From a virus: a DNA stretch of 49,441 bases. This document shows positions 30,772-37,060 of this stretch, one piece after another. Below the pieces are notes generated by a model, which was not told where the DNA came from, searched no databases, and worked only from the letters and a program-made list of their open reading frames with translations. The first letter of the stretch is position 1. Every line of letters begins with the position of its first letter. Where the stretch lies: the IMG/VR virus record IMGVR_UViG_3300037193_001025, positions 1 through 49,441 of that record. The stretch is one strand, 5' to 3'. The translations under genes and the position numbers were made by a program.

Positions 30772-31053
30772 ATGAGCTTTTCGTTCAATGTGCGCGCGCC
30801 CAGCGCCGATGAGGCCAAGCGGCTCGTCGTGCTGAAGATGGACGAAGTCGTTTCGTCGCAGCCGGTGCACGCGCAGGATCGTCGGCTTGCCGAGGTAACA
30901 GCCGGTGCTCTGGCTGAATTCGTGAAGCTGGAAGAAGGCCAAGAGTTGAGCGTGTCGGTTTCGGGTTCGCTGGGCTGGCGCGGCCACGATGTCGAAGCCA
31001 ACTTCTCCAGCGCCAATCTCAACGTCCAGGTGAGCGCGGTTACGTCCACCTAA
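30772..31053 (+). CDS. Hypothetical protein between terminase and portal
   Basis: This encodes 93 residues with alternating beta and helix (SFSFNVRAPSADEAKRLVVL; GQELSVSVSGSLGWRG; SANLNVQVSAV), a small alpha/beta sandwich. It starts four bases after the terminase stop. Possibly a small head or packaging accessory; no family recognised. Confidence 0.65.
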   Translation: MSFSFNVRAPSADEAKRLVVLKMDEVVSSQPVHAQDRRLAEVTAGALAEFVKLEEGQELSVSVSGSLGWRGHDVEANFSSANLNVQVSAVTST

Positions 31054-31074
31054 GTCGTTCGGAGGATCGCCACA

Positions 31075-31278
31075 GTGTGTGCGCCCAAGGTGAAGACCCC
31101 GCCGGCCCCTGAGCCACTGCCCGAGCGCCAAGCGCCGAAGCCGCCGTCCGATGCGGCGATCCTCACGAACACCACCGAGCGCACCAAGCGCCGGCTGGGT
31201 TACGCCAACATGCAGTTCACGCCCATCGCCGCCCTCGCGCCTGCCGCGACGGCTGGCAAAACCCTACTCGGGATGTAG
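31075..31278 (+). CDS. Small Pro-rich portal-region protein
   Basis: This encodes 67 residues from GTG at 31075, after GGAGGATCG. It reads MCAPKVKTPPAPEPLPERQA, then RTKRRLGYANMQFTP. Podoviruses often encode such a small MC-start, Pro-rich protein next to the portal. Function unknown. The N-terminal Cys could be modified. Confidence 0.6.
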   Translation: MCAPKVKTPPAPEPLPERQAPKPPSDAAILTNTTERTKRRLGYANMQFTPIAALAPAATAGKTLLGM

Positions 31279-31281
31279 GAT

Positions 31282-31446
31282 ATGAGGGCCGAGGACGCAC
31301 GTCGGCAGAAGCTGCTCGATGACATCGTCAAGGCGGCTGAGCGTGCAAAGCAGCGTGCACTGCACGGCGACGCGGCGGCTGTCCTGGTGGACCTGATCGC
31401 CGACGTCGCCGCCCTGTTGGCCGAAGAAGCGAGGCACGACATCTGA
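31282..31446 (+). CDS. 54-residue helical protein before the portal
   Basis: The frame reads MRAEDARRQKLLDDIVKAAE, then RAKQRALHGDAAAVLVDL and ends AEEARHDI. It fits exactly between the upstream gene and the portal, whose ATG overlaps its stop (TGATG). It is predicted all-helical. No family recognised. Confidence 0.6.
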   Translation: MRAEDARRQKLLDDIVKAAERAKQRALHGDAAAVLVDLIADVAALLAEEARHDI

Positions 31447-33248
31447 TGGCCTATGACGGCGGGCTCGATGGCTTCGACAAGAACACCCGCGTCGGGCTGC
31501 GCAAACACGTCGAGACGCGGCTGAAGAGCCTGCGCTCGCAGCGACAGAACTACGAGGCCGGCTGGCTGGAGATCAGCCGCTTCTGCGATCCCGTCACCAA
31601 CCCCTACCTGCTGGGCTACACCGCAGCCGGCGTGTCGTCCGCGACGGAAGTCGTGAAGATCGGCCAGGGCATGCAGGTGAACACCAAGCTGCTCGACAGC
31701 CGCGCGGTGAAGGCCTCCGAAATCCTGGGCAACGGCACCTACTCGGGGCTCAGCGCGCCGTCCCGGCCTTGGTTCAAGCTGACCGTGAAGAACAAGGCGC
31801 TGGCGTCGACGGCCGGCGTCAAGGTGTGGCTCGATGAGGTGGAGCGCCGCATCTACGAGCTGCTGGGCGGCACGAACTTCTACACGGCGATCAAGAGCGG
31901 CTACCGCGAGCTGGGCCAGTACGGTGTCGAGGCCGGCATCATGGAGCGGCACTGGCAGTACGGGCTGGTCTGCCACCCGCTGAAGATCGGCGAATACTGG
32001 CTGGGTTCGGGTGACGCGCTGACCTGTGACACCGTCGCCCGGCGCGTCGACATGAGCGTGTTGACGATCTACCGGCGCTTCCTCAAGGGCCGCCGGGCGA
32101 GCGACGTCTTCCCGCGCCAGATCGTCGAGGCCTACGATCAGGGCAAGTACGACGCGCTGTTCTGCGTCTACCACCTGATCGAGCCCAACGACACGCAGGA
32201 GCTGGACAAGAAGGACGCGCGGGGCATGGCGTTCCGCAGCGTCTACTGGTCGCCCTACTGCTCGGACGTGGACAAGAAGGATGAGCAGAAGGCGCTGCTC
32301 GACGTGCAGGGCTTCCGGTCGAAGCCGTTCTGGTCGCCGCGCTGGGAGAACGGGTCGAGCAGCGACCCCTACAGCCCGGTCAGCCCAGGGCTCAACGGCC
32401 TCGCCGACGTGCGCCAACTCCAGCTCCAGGTGCTGCGCAAGCAGCAGGCGCTGGACTATCTGGTGAAGCCGCCGCTCGGCGCACCGGCCACGCTGACCAA
32501 CCTGCACGCCTCGCTGCAACCCGGCCGGATCACGGCCAGCGCGCAGATGGACCGCAACAGTTTCTTCCCGATCTGGGAAATCCCCGCCCAGGCGATCAGC
32601 GCGCTGCGCGAGGACGTGGACCTGCAACACCAAGCGGTCGACGAGGCCTTCTATGTCGACCTGTTCAAGGCGATCACCAACATGCAGGGCATCCAGCCCC
32701 GCAACATGGAAGAGATCGCCAAGCGCAACGAGGAACAGCTCACGCAGCTCGGGCCGGTGGTGGAGCGCGTGAACCAGGAGAAGCTGGAAGTCGCCATCGA
32801 CCGCGCCTTCGAAATCCTCTGGAGCAGCGGCGCGCTCAACGACCTGGACATGCCCGAGGAGCTGGAGGGCGAGAAGATCGAGGTGGAATTCATCTCGGTG
32901 CTCGCCCAGGCGCAGCGCCTGATCGGCCTCGGTGGGATCGAGCGGACCTTCGGCTTCGCGAACAGCGTGGGGCAGGCCTTCCCCGAGGTGATGGATCGCC
33001 TCGACGCCGACGCCGCCATGATCGAGTACGCGGATATCACCGGCATCCCGGCCAAGATCGTCCGCAGCGACGACGCCGTCGCCGAAATCCGCGCGGCGCG
33101 CGAGCAGGCGACCCAGGCCGCGCAGCAGGCCGAGATGGCAGCGACCGTAGCCCCGGCCGCCAAAGCCGGCGCTGAGACCGCCGAGCTGCTGTACAACACG
33201 CCGGGCAACGAGGGCCTGACGCTGGCGCAAAGGCTCATGGGCACGTAG
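31446..33248 (+). CDS. Portal (head-tail connector) protein, T7 gp8 type
   Basis: This encodes 600 residues. The N-terminus (RKHVETRLKSLRSQRQNYEA, then GWLEISRFCDPV) and the later LDSRAVKASEILGNGTYSGL, then SAPSRPWFKLTV and YLVKPPLGAPATL are typical of podovirus head-tail connector proteins (gp8-like). It forms the dodecameric ring at the packaging vertex. The C-terminus is Ala-rich and helical (IRAAREQATQAAQQAEMA), the usual barrel helix. It lies between terminase and scaffold, as expected. Confidence 0.93.
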   Translation: MAYDGGLDGFDKNTRVGLRKHVETRLKSLRSQRQNYEAGWLEISRFCDPVTNPYLLGYTAAGVSSATEVVKIGQGMQVNTKLLDSRAVKASEILGNGTYSGLSAPSRPWFKLTVKNKALASTAGVKVWLDEVERRIYELLGGTNFYTAIKSGYRELGQYGVEAGIMERHWQYGLVCHPLKIGEYWLGSGDALTCDTVARRVDMSVLTIYRRFLKGRRASDVFPRQIVEAYDQGKYDALFCVYHLIEPNDTQELDKKDARGMAFRSVYWSPYCSDVDKKDEQKALLDVQGFRSKPFWSPRWENGSSSDPYSPVSPGLNGLADVRQLQLQVLRKQQALDYLVKPPLGAPATLTNLHASLQPGRITASAQMDRNSFFPIWEIPAQAISALREDVDLQHQAVDEAFYVDLFKAITNMQGIQPRNMEEIAKRNEEQLTQLGPVVERVNQEKLEVAIDRAFEILWSSGALNDLDMPEELEGEKIEVEFISVLAQAQRLIGLGGIERTFGFANSVGQAFPEVMDRLDADAAMIEYADITGIPAKIVRSDDAVAEIRAAREQATQAAQQAEMAATVAPAAKAGAETAELLYNTPGNEGLTLAQRLMGT

Positions 33249-33269
33249 ACTGCCTGTCGTTTGGAGGAC
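33222..33269 (+). promoter_or_regulatory. Weak promoter-like site with TTTGGAGGAC leader
   Basis: CTGGCG (33222-33227), an 18-base spacer and TAGACT (33246-33251) precede TTTGGAGGAC (33260-33269) by eight bases. The -35 is poor, but spacing and leader match the other phage promoters. It may boost head-gene expression. Confidence 0.4.
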
Positions 33270-33275
33270 GACACG

Positions 33276-33476
33276 ATGATCGACTACGCACAACTTAAGC
33301 CCGGCCAACGTCTTCGGATTGTGGGTGCAGGCGCACCCGGCTTCGCCAAGCTGGGCGACATCGTCGAGGTGGTCTCGACGGACGGCCGGCAGCGCTGCGA
33401 TGTGAAGCGCGAGGACGGTGAACAAGCCTACTTCGCACTGACCTGCGGAGCCGCGAGACTAGAGCCCGCCGACTGA
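33276..33476 (+). CDS. Small SH3-like hypothetical protein
   Basis: This encodes 66 residues from the ATG after TTTGGAGGAC. The sequence is beta-rich (QLKPGQRLRIVGAGAPGFAK, then GDIVEVVSTDGRQRCDVK, GEQAYFALTCGAARLEPAD), a small SH3-like barrel pattern. It ends in TGATG with the next gene. Function unknown. Confidence 0.6.
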   Translation: MIDYAQLKPGQRLRIVGAGAPGFAKLGDIVEVVSTDGRQRCDVKREDGEQAYFALTCGAARLEPAD

Positions 33477-33829
33477 TGCCTCGCCTCAATAATTCCGACC
33501 TTCAACACCGCCTGATGCTCAAGGGCATCGAGGCGCTGCTAGGCGAGAGCCCGGCCTTCCGCAAATTCTTGTGGACATGGCTACGCGACCTAGGCATTTT
33601 CATCCCCGCAAACCCGCGCGGGACCGCACACGATCTTGCCTATGAGGTGGGACGTAGGTCTGCGGGGTTGGAAGTGCTGCATATGCTCAAGGATGTCAGA
33701 CCCGACATCCTCGGATTGCTCGAACGCGAGGGCAATCTCCTGAGTGCGGCGATACCCCAACCCCGAGAGGACCATGCGGACCTACAACACCCAGACCCTG
33801 ACGAGTTCGATCCCGACCTGGAGCCCTGA
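33476..33829 (+). CDS. Hypothetical protein before the scaffold
   Basis: This encodes 117 residues. A helical domain (RLMLKGIEALLGESPAFRKF, then LWTWLRDLGIF, EVGRRSAGLEVLHML) is followed by an acidic Pro-rich tail. The Bbp-type head cassette of BPP-1-like phages has a similar small gene here. The tail overlaps the scaffold start by 56 bases in another frame, long for this genome. Confidence 0.65.
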   Translation: MPRLNNSDLQHRLMLKGIEALLGESPAFRKFLWTWLRDLGIFIPANPRGTAHDLAYEVGRRSAGLEVLHMLKDVRPDILGLLEREGNLLSAAIPQPREDHADLQHPDPDEFDPDLEP

Positions 33830-34541
33830 CGAAGCGCCTCCGGTGACGCCGGGCGCAGTCGCGCCTCCGCTGCCGGGCGGCGAAGAGCCGAGTGTGCTCG
33901 GCGGCGCAAGCACCGAGGGCGGCGCGGACAGTAACAGCGACAGCGTGTCGGGCAACGACAGCCAGGACAGCGTCAGCGGCGGCGAGGGCAACGACAGCAT
34001 CTCGGGCGCGGACGGCAACGACAGCGTCGCCGCGTCCAGCGTCCCCGACGCCTACGAGCTGACCGTCAAGATCGACGGCAAGGACGTCGTGATGGACGCC
34101 GCGCTCGTCGAGCAGGCGACCCCGATCTTCAAGGAGCTGGGCTTCAGCAACGAGCAGGCCCAGGGCGTGGCGCAGTTCTACGCGACCCAGGTGCTGCCCG
34201 AGGTGTCCCAGGTCGTGCAGCAGCAGACCCTGGACCTGCTGGGCATGTCCGACATGGGCCAGTGGGCCGCGCAGATCAAAGCCGACAAGGAGATCGGCGG
34301 CGCGAACTACGAGCAGAACCTCACCTTGATCGCCGCCGGCCGCGACGCCTATGCGACGCCCGAGCTGGTGGCGCTGTTCGAGAAGTCGCGGCTCGGCAAC
34401 CATCCCGAGGTGGCGCGGCTGTTCCTCAAGCTGGGCAAGTCCCTGTCGGAAGGCGACGTCACCCGAGGCGACGGGCGCGGGGCGGGCGAGATGTCCGCCG
34501 CGCAAATTCTCTACGGCCAGGAGTATCAGAAGAAGTCCTGA
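33774..34541 (+). CDS. Capsid assembly scaffolding protein
   Basis: This encodes 255 residues from the ATG at 33774, after GAGAGGA. An acidic, Ser/Asp/Gly-rich N-terminal region (SDSVSGNDSQDSVSGGEGND) with short GNDS repeats is followed by a domain (AYELTVKIDGKDVVMDAALV, then QATPIFKELGFSNEQAQGV) and a helical, basic end (EMSAAQILYGQEYQKKS). This build and its place before the capsid gene are typical of T7-like scaffolds. A later start (GTG at 33844) is possible and would remove the long overlap with the previous gene. Confidence 0.85.
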   Translation: MRTYNTQTLTSSIPTWSPDEAPPVTPGAVAPPLPGGEEPSVLGGASTEGGADSNSDSVSGNDSQDSVSGGEGNDSISGADGNDSVAASSVPDAYELTVKIDGKDVVMDAALVEQATPIFKELGFSNEQAQGVAQFYATQVLPEVSQVVQQQTLDLLGMSDMGQWAAQIKADKEIGGANYEQNLTLIAAGRDAYATPELVALFEKSRLGNHPEVARLFLKLGKSLSEGDVTRGDGRGAGEMSAAQILYGQEYQKKS

Positions 34542-34565
34542 CCGAACTACCGCCCAGGGTCGGAG

Positions 34566-34615
34566 CGTCGTGAGACGGTAAACCCTGACAAATTCGACGC
34601 AGCGTCGCGAGACGC
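34566..34615 (+). promoter_or_regulatory. Twin GNRA-tetraloop hairpins in the capsid gene leader
   Basis: CGTC-GTGA-GACG (34566-34577) and GCGTC-GCGA-GACGC (34602-34615) form two near-identical hairpins with GNRA tetraloops, 36 bases apart, in the 98-base gap before the major capsid gene. They may stabilise the transcript or set capsid expression. No Shine-Dalgarno is masked; GGAACGGAG follows downstream. Confidence 0.5.
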
Positions 34616-34639
34616 CGCAGCCTAGGAACGGAGCTACGA

Positions 34640-35674
34640 ATGACCCTTCTCGCGACCCAGGTGCACACCCTGATCGACGTCGCCACGCGCCAGGACCCGC
34701 AAGGCCGCGCCGCCGTGATCGCCGAGCTGCTGAGCGCCAGCAACCCGATCCTGACCGACATGGCGTGGAAGGAAGGCAACCTGACGACCGGCGAGCGGAC
34801 CAGCGTCCGCACCGGCCTGCCCTCGGTCGCCTTCCGCCAGATCAACGCCGGTGTGCCGAAGAGCAAGAGCACGGTCGCCGCCGTCGATGAAGGCTCGGCC
34901 ATGCTGGAGGCCCAGAGCCAGATCGACCGCAAGCTGGCGATCCTCTCGGGCGACCCCGCGACCTACCGCATGAACGAAGCCCAGCCGTTCTTCGAAGCCA
35001 TGAACCAAGCCATGGCGACCACTCTCTTCTACGGCAATGCCAAGACGTCGCCGAAGGAGTTCACCGGCTTCGCGCCGCGCTACAACTCCAAGAGCGGGTT
35101 CAACGCGAACCAGATCGTGGACGCGGGCGGCACCGGCACGGACAACCGCTCGATCTGGCTGATCGCCTGGGGCCCGAACACCGTCACGGGCATCTACCCC
35201 AAGGGCACCAAAGCCGGGCTGATGCACATGGACACGACCGCCAACACGCGGCCGGCGGAAGACGGCTACCCCATCGGCGACTACGCCAAGGACGCCGACA
35301 ACAATGACTACCTCGTCTACCGCGACCATTTCGAATGGAACTGCGGCCTCGCGGTGAAGGACTACCGCTACATCGTCCGCATCGCCAACATCGACAAGTC
35401 GGAGCTGACCGCGTCCGGCTCGACCGGCGCGAACCTTCAGGACCTGATGATCCAGGCGACCGAGCTGATCCAGTCGACCGAGCGGGCCGACACCCGGCTA
35501 GTGTTCTACGCGCCGCGCCTGATCACCGGCTTCCTGCGTCGGCAGATGGTGTCGCAGAAGAACGCCGGGGTGCTCGGCTGGGACGAGATCGGCGGCAAGA
35601 AGATCGTGTCGTTCGACGGCATCCCGATCCGGCGCACCGATGCTCTGAACGTGGACGAAGCGCGCGTCGTCTAG
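34640..35674 (+). CDS. Major capsid protein
   Basis: This encodes 344 residues, the size and position of an HK97-fold podovirus shell protein of the BPP-1 Bbp17 type. Recognisable parts are the N-terminal helix (RQDPQGRAAVIAELLSASNP), the variable-loop region (GERTSVRTGLPSVAFRQI, then SKSTVAAVDEGSAMLEAQSQ), a glycine-rich E-loop/P-domain (GFAPRYNSKSGFN) and a C-terminal strand (GGKKIVSFDGIPIRRTDALN). It follows the scaffold and precedes the cement protein. Confidence 0.9.
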   Translation: MTLLATQVHTLIDVATRQDPQGRAAVIAELLSASNPILTDMAWKEGNLTTGERTSVRTGLPSVAFRQINAGVPKSKSTVAAVDEGSAMLEAQSQIDRKLAILSGDPATYRMNEAQPFFEAMNQAMATTLFYGNAKTSPKEFTGFAPRYNSKSGFNANQIVDAGGTGTDNRSIWLIAWGPNTVTGIYPKGTKAGLMHMDTTANTRPAEDGYPIGDYAKDADNNDYLVYRDHFEWNCGLAVKDYRYIVRIANIDKSELTASGSTGANLQDLMIQATELIQSTERADTRLVFYAPRLITGFLRRQMVSQKNAGVLGWDEIGGKKIVSFDGIPIRRTDALNVDEARVV

Positions 35675-35716
35675 GGCTTCGCGCGCCCAGCCCCTTCACT
35701 CTTCAAGGACCCCGAT

Positions 35717-36160
35717 ATGATCACCGACGCCCAACTCACCTTCGCCAGCAATCAGGCCGTCACGGTCGATGCGGCGAGCGCCAACCAGATCGACCTGACC
35801 ACGGCGCGCTACCTCCAGCGCTCCGGGGCACAGGGCCTGCGCTTCATCGCCCTGGTGACGACCACGTTCGCGACCCTGACGTCGCTCGCGGTCAGCATCC
35901 GGCAGTCGGCCGCCGCCAACATGGGCAGCCCCGACACCATCGTCACCGGTCCGACGATCACGCTCGCCTCGGGCGGTCTCGCCGCCGGCAAGGTGCTGCT
36001 CGACGTGCCGTGGCCGGCGGTCGAGCCGCTGGCCGCGAAGCGCTACCTCGACATGTTCTTCGACGTGACGGGCAGCGACGCCACGGCCGGCGCGATCTGG
36101 GCCGGCATCGTCATGAACACCGAGGGCGGTCAGCTCACGCTGGGCAACACCGGGTTCTAG
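35717..36160 (+). CDS. Bbp16-like capsid cement protein
   Basis: This encodes 147 residues. DAQLTFASNQAVTVDAASAN, then DLTTARYLQRSGAQGLRFIA and a beta-rich remainder (LTSLAVSIRQSA; TITLASGGLAAGKVLLDV) match the Bbp16 jelly-roll cement protein of Bordetella phage BPP-1, which clamps the capsid shell from outside. Location directly after the capsid gene agrees. It supports a BPP-1-like head joined to a T7-like tail. Confidence 0.8.
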   Translation: MITDAQLTFASNQAVTVDAASANQIDLTTARYLQRSGAQGLRFIALVTTTFATLTSLAVSIRQSAAANMGSPDTIVTGPTITLASGGLAAGKVLLDVPWPAVEPLAAKRYLDMFFDVTGSDATAGAIWAGIVMNTEGGQLTLGNTGF

Positions 36161-36202
36161 TCTCGGGCGTTAGCCTCGGACTGACCGCAACAGGAGGGCC
36201 AT

Positions 36203-36679
36203 ATGGCCACGAAAGCTTTCTTCGACGGCGTCAAGCTCACCGTCACCGAACTGCCCGACGCGCCGCTGCCTTCCGTGCTCAACGTGCGGAAGAACAGCCT
36301 CGACGCGATCATCAACCCGACCGGCGTCGACCCCGGCACGCTGCTGGTCGACGCCGCCGAGCTGCCCAACCTGCGGCCGACCGACGGGGCGCTGCCGCCG
36401 ACCAAGTTCCCCGACGAGCCGCCCGGCAACGGCGAGGGGCCGGGGATCGGGCAGCCCAGCGGCAGCACCGCACTGCGTGACCCCTGGGCGAACAACCCGA
36501 ACCGCGACAAGGGCACGGTTGAGAGCATGCAGTCGGGTGAGATCGGCTCGGCGCTGGAGGCCCAGGCGAAGCTGGAGGCCGAACGCACCGCGCTCAAGAT
36601 CGCCGCGCGGAACGGCGACAAGAGCGCCCAGCGCAAGCTGGAGAAGCTGGACGAGAGCGCCATCAGCGCGCTCGCCTAG
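36203..36679 (+). CDS. Hypothetical head-region protein
   Basis: This encodes 158 residues. A short beta part (FDGVKLTVTELPDAPLPSVL), a Pro/Gly-rich middle (GALPPTKFPDEPPGNGEGPG) and a helical charged C-terminus (SALEAQAKLEAERTALKIAA) are visible. GGAGGGCC lies before the ATG. Possibly a minor head protein; no family recognised. Confidence 0.6.
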   Translation: MATKAFFDGVKLTVTELPDAPLPSVLNVRKNSLDAIINPTGVDPGTLLVDAAELPNLRPTDGALPPTKFPDEPPGNGEGPGIGQPSGSTALRDPWANNPNRDKGTVESMQSGEIGSALEAQAKLEAERTALKIAARNGDKSAQRKLEKLDESAISALA

Positions 36680-36707
36680 TCGGCGGCGTCAAGGCCGTGT
36701 AGATCAG

Positions 36708-36736
36708 AGGGCGGGTGCTGAGCGCCCGCCCTTTTT
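36708..36736 (+). terminator. Intrinsic terminator after the head genes
   Basis: AGGGCGGGTGC (36708-36718) pairs with GCGCCCGCCCT (36722-36732), one G-T wobble, three-base loop, and runs into TTTTT (36732-36736). This is the best rho-independent terminator in the window, separating head from tail genes. GCTAAGGG follows. Confidence 0.85.
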
Positions 36737-36751
36737 GCTAAGGGAGCCGAG

Positions 36752-37057
36752 ATGGCCATCGTACCCTTTTCCGCCGCCAGCAGCGACACCGCGCGCAAGG
36801 CGGTGCTCACCGCTGCCGACGACACCTCGGACTTCCTGGGGCTCAACGGCCCCTGCAACATCATGGTGAGCGGCGGTTCGGCGTTCTCCGTCGAGGTCTA
36901 CCGGACGTTCGAGGCGGACAACAGCGTGGCGATCCTGGTCGGCTCGCAGGATGAGACCGAGCGCGCCGCCTACTACGACTTCGTCGGGCGCGGCCGGTTG
37001 CAGGTCAAGCTGGTCTCCGTGACCAGCGGCCCGGTCACGGTCTATCTGGCGGCGTAG
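36752..37057 (+). CDS. Hypothetical beta-rich protein
   Basis: This encodes 101 residues. It is beta-rich (MAIVPFSAASSDTARKAVLT; FLGLNGPCNIMVSGGSAFSV; GRGRLQVKLVSVTSGPVTVY), the composition of a small decoration or tail-attachment protein. It lies four bases ahead of the tailspike-like gene, after a strong terminator, and may have its own late promoter. No family recognised. Confidence 0.65.
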   Translation: MAIVPFSAASSDTARKAVLTAADDTSDFLGLNGPCNIMVSGGSAFSVEVYRTFEADNSVAILVGSQDETERAAYYDFVGRGRLQVKLVSVTSGPVTVYLAA

Positions 37058-37060
37058 TGC

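Noticed and set aside
36157-36663. 168-codon minus-strand frame over the head-region gene
   Set aside because: It is Ser/Leu-rich, antisense to a coupled plus-strand gene with a good ribosome binding site, and isolated from minus-strand operons.
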